A DNA stretch of 64,000 bases from Campylobacter showae CSUNSWCD. Its GTDB lineage: Bacteria; Campylobacterota; Campylobacteria; Campylobacterales; Campylobacteraceae. The position numbers and the translations under genes were made by a program. The stretch's first letter is position 1. The number at the start of each line of letters is the position of its first letter. This document shows positions 61,095 through 64,000 of this stretch, in pieces. The stretch spans positions 1 through 64,000 of the forward strand of contig NZ_AMZQ01000001.1 of assembly GCF_000313615.1 (NCBI RefSeq), given 5' to 3'. A model generated the notes under the pieces. The model searched no databases, was not told the DNA's origin, and saw only the letters and a list, made by a program, of their open reading frames with translations.

Positions 61095-61471
61095 GCGATG
61101 TAGAGCGAGGTTGCCTTGACGTAGGCGTAAATTTGATCGCCAGGCGCTAAATTTAGCCGCTTTAGCGATGCCGTGGAGATAATGCTTTCAAACTCAAACT
61201 CGCCCGCGTTTAGATGCAGCGAGCTCGTGATTTGCCCTCTTTGGATATCTGAAATTTGCGCTTTTATCTCGTTTGAGACCGAGCAGTTTAAAAGCGGGGA
61301 AGTAGCGACGAAGACGTCTGAGCTTTTAAAGCCCAGCCTCACTTCGTCGCCGATTTTTAAATTTTGCAGATTTTCCAAGGATAGCATTTTTAGGCTCAAA
61401 TTTTCGGCGCTAAACTCAAAAACGCTAACGCCGCCCGTTTGCTCTATCGCCGAAATTTTAGCCTTTATCAT
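61091..61471 (-). CDS. Molybdate-binding Mop/TOBE-domain protein
   Basis: The 126-residue protein is made of two Mop (TOBE) units: the first about residues 1-60 (ISAIEQTGGVSVFEFSAENL, GDEVRLGFKSSDVFVAT) and the second 67-126 (KAQISDIQRGQITSSLHLNA, GDQIYAYVKATSLYIA). Such small proteins store or buffer molybdate in the cytoplasm; the equivalent in C. jejuni is the gene between modA and modB (Cj0302c). It touches modA by one base and overlaps modC by four. Confidence 0.88.
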   Translation of the reverse strand: MIKAKISAIEQTGGVSVFEFSAENLSLKMLSLENLQNLKIGDEVRLGFKSSDVFVATSPLLNCSVSNEIKAQISDIQRGQITSSLHLNAGEFEFESIISTASLKRLNLAPGDQIYAYVKATSLYIA

Positions 61472-62217
61472 TAGATGTTGTATCCAAATTTTCTAAAAAT
61501 TTCCTTCGCGCGGTCGCTTCTGATGAAGTCATAGAAAGCCTTTGCTTCAGGATTGTTCTCGCCGTGTTTTAGGATAACCATGCCTTGATCGATCGGAGTG
61601 TAGAGCTTTGGATCGATTAGAACGAAATTTTTACCCTCTTTATACTCAGCCATTTTCTTGTCATGCATTGCAGAAGCCGCGATAAAGCCCACGTCAGCTG
61701 CGCTTAGAGCTTGGCTTAGCGCGTCGCCGATTGATTTTGAGATGACGATGTTTTTCTCGACTTTGTCGTAAATTTTAGCGTTTTTCAAAGCCTCGATGCT
61801 TGCCTTGCCGTATGGAGCAGTCTCAGGATTTGCTATCGCGATAGCTTTTAGCCCTTCAACGGCGTTTATGCCTTTAGCTAGATCGATATCTCTGATCGTA
61901 AATAGAGCAAGCGCGCCCTGAGCGTATACTACGGGCTTGGTTACGGCAAATTTGGTGTCGTATAGGTCCTGGACGAATTTCATATTTGCAGCCATGAAAA
62001 CGTCCGCCGGAGCGCCGTTTTTGACCTGTGTAGATAGCGCGCCGCTAGCTCCTAGCGTGACGGTTACATTGGTGTCCGGATTTGATTTGGCAAACTCCGC
62101 TTTTAGCTCGCCAAACGCGTATGTCACGTTTGCAGCGGCAAATACGTTGATCTTGCCCGCGTTTAGGTTAAAAGCGGCGATGGCCGCGACTACTAACGAA
62201 AAAAATATTTTTTTCAT
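61471..62217 (-). CDS. modA: Molybdate-binding periplasmic protein ModA
   Basis: The 248-residue protein has a signal peptide (MKKIFFSLVVAAIAAFNLNA) and the ModA/WtpA core: INVFAAANVTYAFGELKAEF, VTLGASGALSTQVKNGAPADVFMAAN near residues 52-78 with the Ser/Ala oxyanion loop, AIANPETAPYGKASIEALKN near 128 and the end AKEIFRKFGYNI. It delivers molybdate (or tungstate) to ModBC. It starts 2 bases after the modE stop. Confidence 0.94.
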   Translation of the reverse strand: MKKIFFSLVVAAIAAFNLNAGKINVFAAANVTYAFGELKAEFAKSNPDTNVTVTLGASGALSTQVKNGAPADVFMAANMKFVQDLYDTKFAVTKPVVYAQGALALFTIRDIDLAKGINAVEGLKAIAIANPETAPYGKASIEALKNAKIYDKVEKNIVISKSIGDALSQALSAADVGFIAASAMHDKKMAEYKEGKNFVLIDPKLYTPIDQGMVILKHGENNPEAKAFYDFIRSDRAKEIFRKFGYNI

Positions 62218-62219
62218 TT

Positions 62220-63002
62220 TTATACTCCTATTATGATTTGACTTGCTTTGATTATAGCGGTGAGCTCGTCGCCCACGCCAATACGCATCTGCATCGCGCT
62301 TTCTTTGGTGATGATAGATGTTAGCGTCTGATGATTGCTGATTTCTAGCACGATTTCGGCGTTTACGGAGCCGATTTTAGCCTCGATCACGCGTCCTTTT
62401 AGCAAATTTGCCGCGCTTAGTTTTAGATTTTCCTCTTTTGCGAGCATTACGCTCGGGGCTTTAAAGATAAATACGACCTTTTTGCCGACTTTTAAATTTA
62501 GATTTTTTTCAGACTCGACCGTGACGTTAGCGCGTAAAATTTCGCCGTTTGAGAGTTTGGCGCTGATTTGCGAATTTACCGCGCCAGTTTTTACCTCGGT
62601 TATCTCACAGCTTAGTTGATTTCTGGCGCTTAAACTCATGCTCATGCGCTGTAAATTTAAAATTTCGTTCGTATCGATGTTTATATTTGAACAAACTTTT
62701 TCTAAAAATATCTTTTGGCTCTCTAGCATCGCGTCGTATAGCGCGATCATCTTTTTGCCGTAGGGCGTGAGCTCCGAGCCGCTGTTTTTCTTGTTGCCTT
62801 CGGCTCTTGCGATTAGCGGTTCGTCCGAGCGGTTATTTAGCGCGTCTAGGCTGTCCCATGCGTTTTTGTACGAGATGCCGACATACTCGGCCGCTTTTGT
62901 TATGCTTTTGGTGTGCTCTACGGCCTTTAAAAGCTCTATGTGCTTGGCTAACACCGATACGCCGCTATCTAAAAATAGCTCTAAACTAACATCTGCTTTC
63001 AT
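62220..63002 (-). CDS. modE: Molybdate-dependent transcriptional regulator ModE
   Basis: The 260-residue regulator has an N-terminal winged helix (AVEHTKSITKAAEYVGISYK near residues 29-48, LIARAEGNKKNSGSELTPYGKK near 79-100) and two C-terminal Mop domains (LSARNQLSCEITEVKTGAVN, and ASQIIIGV at the end). This is full-length ModE, about 260 residues. It is the first gene of modE-modA-mop-modC-modB-prx, so it likely controls its own operon. The ATG is preceded by GGGAGA; a TATACT -10-like box lies in the gap upstream. Confidence 0.94.
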   Translation of the reverse strand: MKADVSLELFLDSGVSVLAKHIELLKAVEHTKSITKAAEYVGISYKNAWDSLDALNNRSDEPLIARAEGNKKNSGSELTPYGKKMIALYDAMLESQKIFLEKVCSNINIDTNEILNLQRMSMSLSARNQLSCEITEVKTGAVNSQISAKLSNGEILRANVTVESEKNLNLKVGKKVVFIFKAPSVMLAKEENLKLSAANLLKGRVIEAKIGSVNAEIVLEISNHQTLTSIITKESAMQMRIGVGDELTAIIKASQIIIGV

Positions 63003-63049
63003 GAAAATCTCCCAAATTTATCAGTATAAAAAAATAATTTGTTAGAAAG

Positions 63050-63063
63050 TATATTTAAATATA
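63050..63063. promoter_or_regulatory. Perfect palindrome between modE and mlaA, possible ModE operator
   Basis: TATATTTAAATATA is a perfect 14-base palindrome about 50 bases upstream of the modE start. E. coli ModE sites contain TATATA arms. The match is loose, and AT-rich palindromes arise by chance, so confidence is low. Confidence 0.25.
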
Positions 63064-63184
63064 TATGAAAAATAACTTAAACAAACTTCGTAATACCGGG
63101 CATTTTGAAATTTATAAATTTAAAAGCTACATTGAGATAAAATATCAGATTACTGCCTTTGCAGACTTAAAATTCGGAGATTCA

Positions 63185-63886
63185 ATGAGAAAATTTTTAC
63201 TCTCTTTTTTGCTTTTTTTTAGTTGCGTTTTTGCCGAACAAACGCAAGAAAAGAGCGAATTTGACGACGAATTTACGCAGCCTAGCGAGGTTTTCGATCC
63301 GCTTAGCGGCTATAATAGAATGATGACGGGATTTAACGATTTTATGTACGTAAACGCCATCCACCCCGCAATAAAAGGCTATAACTACGTAGTGCCCGAG
63401 GCTGCTAGAACTGCGGTAGGGAACTTTTTTGACAACCTTTTATATCCCGTTCGCTTTGTAAATAACCTCTTGCAGTTTAAATTTAGCGAGGCGGGCGAAG
63501 AGACGCTGAGATTTTTAGCAAACACGATCATCGGCTTTGGCGGGCTAACCGACGGCGCGAAATACTATAATCTGCAGCGCCATGACGAGGATTTTGGCCA
63601 GACGCTTGGATACTGGGGTGTGGGTAGCGGGTTTCATGTGGTTTTGCCATTTCTGGGTCCTTCAAATTTACGCGATATGGCAGGCCTAGTCGGCGATTAT
63701 TATCTCGATCCCATAAGCTACGTAAAGCCGGCGCTAGACTCCTTTGCGATAAAAACTTTCCGTCAGGGCAACCTTTTGTCCTTGCATCCAGATGCTTACG
63801 ACAATCTTAAAAAAGACGCGATCGACCTGTATCCGTTTCTACGCGACGCATACGAACAGCGCCGCAACCACTTAATAAAGGAATAA
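63185..63886 (+). CDS. mlaA: Outer-membrane lipid-asymmetry protein MlaA (VacJ)
   Basis: I start this 233-residue protein at the ATG at 63185 behind GGAGATTCA, which yields a signal peptide (MRKFLLSFLLFFSCVFAEQT); upstream in-frame ATGs give an implausible N terminus. The VacJ blocks are clear: DPLSGYNRMMTGFNDFMYVNA, NFFDNLLYPVRFVNNLLQFKF, FLANTIIGFGGLTDGAKYYNL, EDFGQTLGYWGVGSGFHVVLPFLGPSNLRD. The cysteine in FSCVFA may be a lipid site or just part of the signal. MlaA removes phospholipid from the outer leaflet and passes it to MlaC, whose gene follows. Confidence 0.92.
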   Translation: MRKFLLSFLLFFSCVFAEQTQEKSEFDDEFTQPSEVFDPLSGYNRMMTGFNDFMYVNAIHPAIKGYNYVVPEAARTAVGNFFDNLLYPVRFVNNLLQFKFSEAGEETLRFLANTIIGFGGLTDGAKYYNLQRHDEDFGQTLGYWGVGSGFHVVLPFLGPSNLRDMAGLVGDYYLDPISYVKPALDSFAIKTFRQGNLLSLHPDAYDNLKKDAIDLYPFLRDAYEQRRNHLIKE

Positions 63887-63887
63887 A

Positions 63888-64000
63888 ATGAAATTTTTAA
63901 AAATCATCCTACTTGCGCTTTTTAGCGCGGTTAGCCTCTTTGCGATTAGCGAGGAGCAGATAAAGCCTACGATGCAAAAAACGACGCAAGACGCCATCGA
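63888..64000 (+). CDS. MlaC-like periplasmic phospholipid-binding protein, N-terminal part
   Basis: Only the first 37 codons are in the window. They read as a signal peptide (MKFLKIILLALFSAVSLFAI) and a mature start SEEQIKPTMQKTTQDAI, as expected for MlaC/Ttg2D. The ATG is 1 base after the mlaA stop, so the two are coupled. The assignment rests mainly on position after mlaA. Confidence 0.7.
   Translation, partial: MKFLKIILLALFSAVSLFAISEEQIKPTMQKTTQDAI

Noticed and set aside
63065-63184. Longer N terminus of MlaA
   Set aside because: It would place 40 residues before a clear signal peptide; GGAG precedes the ATG at 63185.

Overview
The window is a chromosomal segment of a Campylobacter, most likely from the higher-GC oral group (C. 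showae, C. rectus, C. curvus, C. gracilis). Gene content and local order match known Campylobacter blocks: ferredoxin / selA / selB / DsbC-like, fdhAB with a small Tat protein, the p19 iron locus, dba-dsbI, yedE and yedF-selD, nspC / moaD / moaE, and modEABC. Base composition is well above that of C. jejuni. I see no tRNA, rRNA, CRISPR array, integrase or complete insertion sequence.

Layout. 0-3.3 kb: a truncated DUF3137-like gene, a flavin oxidoreductase, mqnA and a long apparently decayed stretch. 3.3-13.9 kb: a TorD-type chaperone and polyferredoxin (minus), then selA-selB, a DsbC-like protein, a structured leader, and the Tat-small protein-fdhA-fdhB operon, in which fdhA carries an in-frame UGA (Sec) with a downstream hairpin. 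14-21.7 kb: the FTR1/P19/DUF2318/ABC/thioredoxin iron-uptake operon. 21.8-30.5 kb: a TraT-like lipoprotein, a plug-less TonB-type barrel interrupted by UGA, a NitT/TauT-type ABC importer fused operonically to an NnrS protein, and small genes. 30.8-37.6 kb: carboxynorspermidine dehydrogenase, a frameshifted TPR gene, a BaiN-like flavoprotein, a HutX-like haem protein, an MFS carrier, rdgB and a HAD phosphatase. 37.6-42.2 kb: an AT-rich accessory islet (HEAT protein, YwqG/DUF1963 protein, a frameshifted unknown gene) wedged between moeA and a duplicated moeA 3' end. 42.4-47.5 kb: TelA-like / YqiJ / flotillin and yedE (fdhT). 47.9-55.1 kb: moaE-moaD, nspC, fdhC, yedF-selD (SelD itself a selenoprotein), dba-dsbI (dsbI interrupted by UGA). 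55.3-64 kb: nitroreductase, an SGNH/MBOAT acetyl-transfer pair, a peroxiredoxin, modBC-mop-modA-modE, and mlaA with the start of mlaC.

Together a large part of the window serves one enzyme, the periplasmic Mo/W-selenocysteine formate dehydrogenase: molybdate uptake and sensing (ModABC, Mop, ModE), cofactor assembly (MoaD, MoaE, MoeA), selenium handling and Sec insertion (YedE, YedF, SelD, SelA, SelB), chaperone (TorD), electron transfer (FdhB, FdhC). Unusually, fdhC is about 36 kb from fdhAB.

The most interesting unexplained material is in the gaps: a family of intergenic elements with conserved flanks but different, always self-complementary stems; a second dispersed word around CCCAGACCCGC; a SECIS-like mini-hairpin in the yedF-selD leader; a structured leader before the fdh operon; and a strong palindrome in front of the ABC-NnrS operon. 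All functional statements rest on reading the sequence and on remembered family features; no database search was run.
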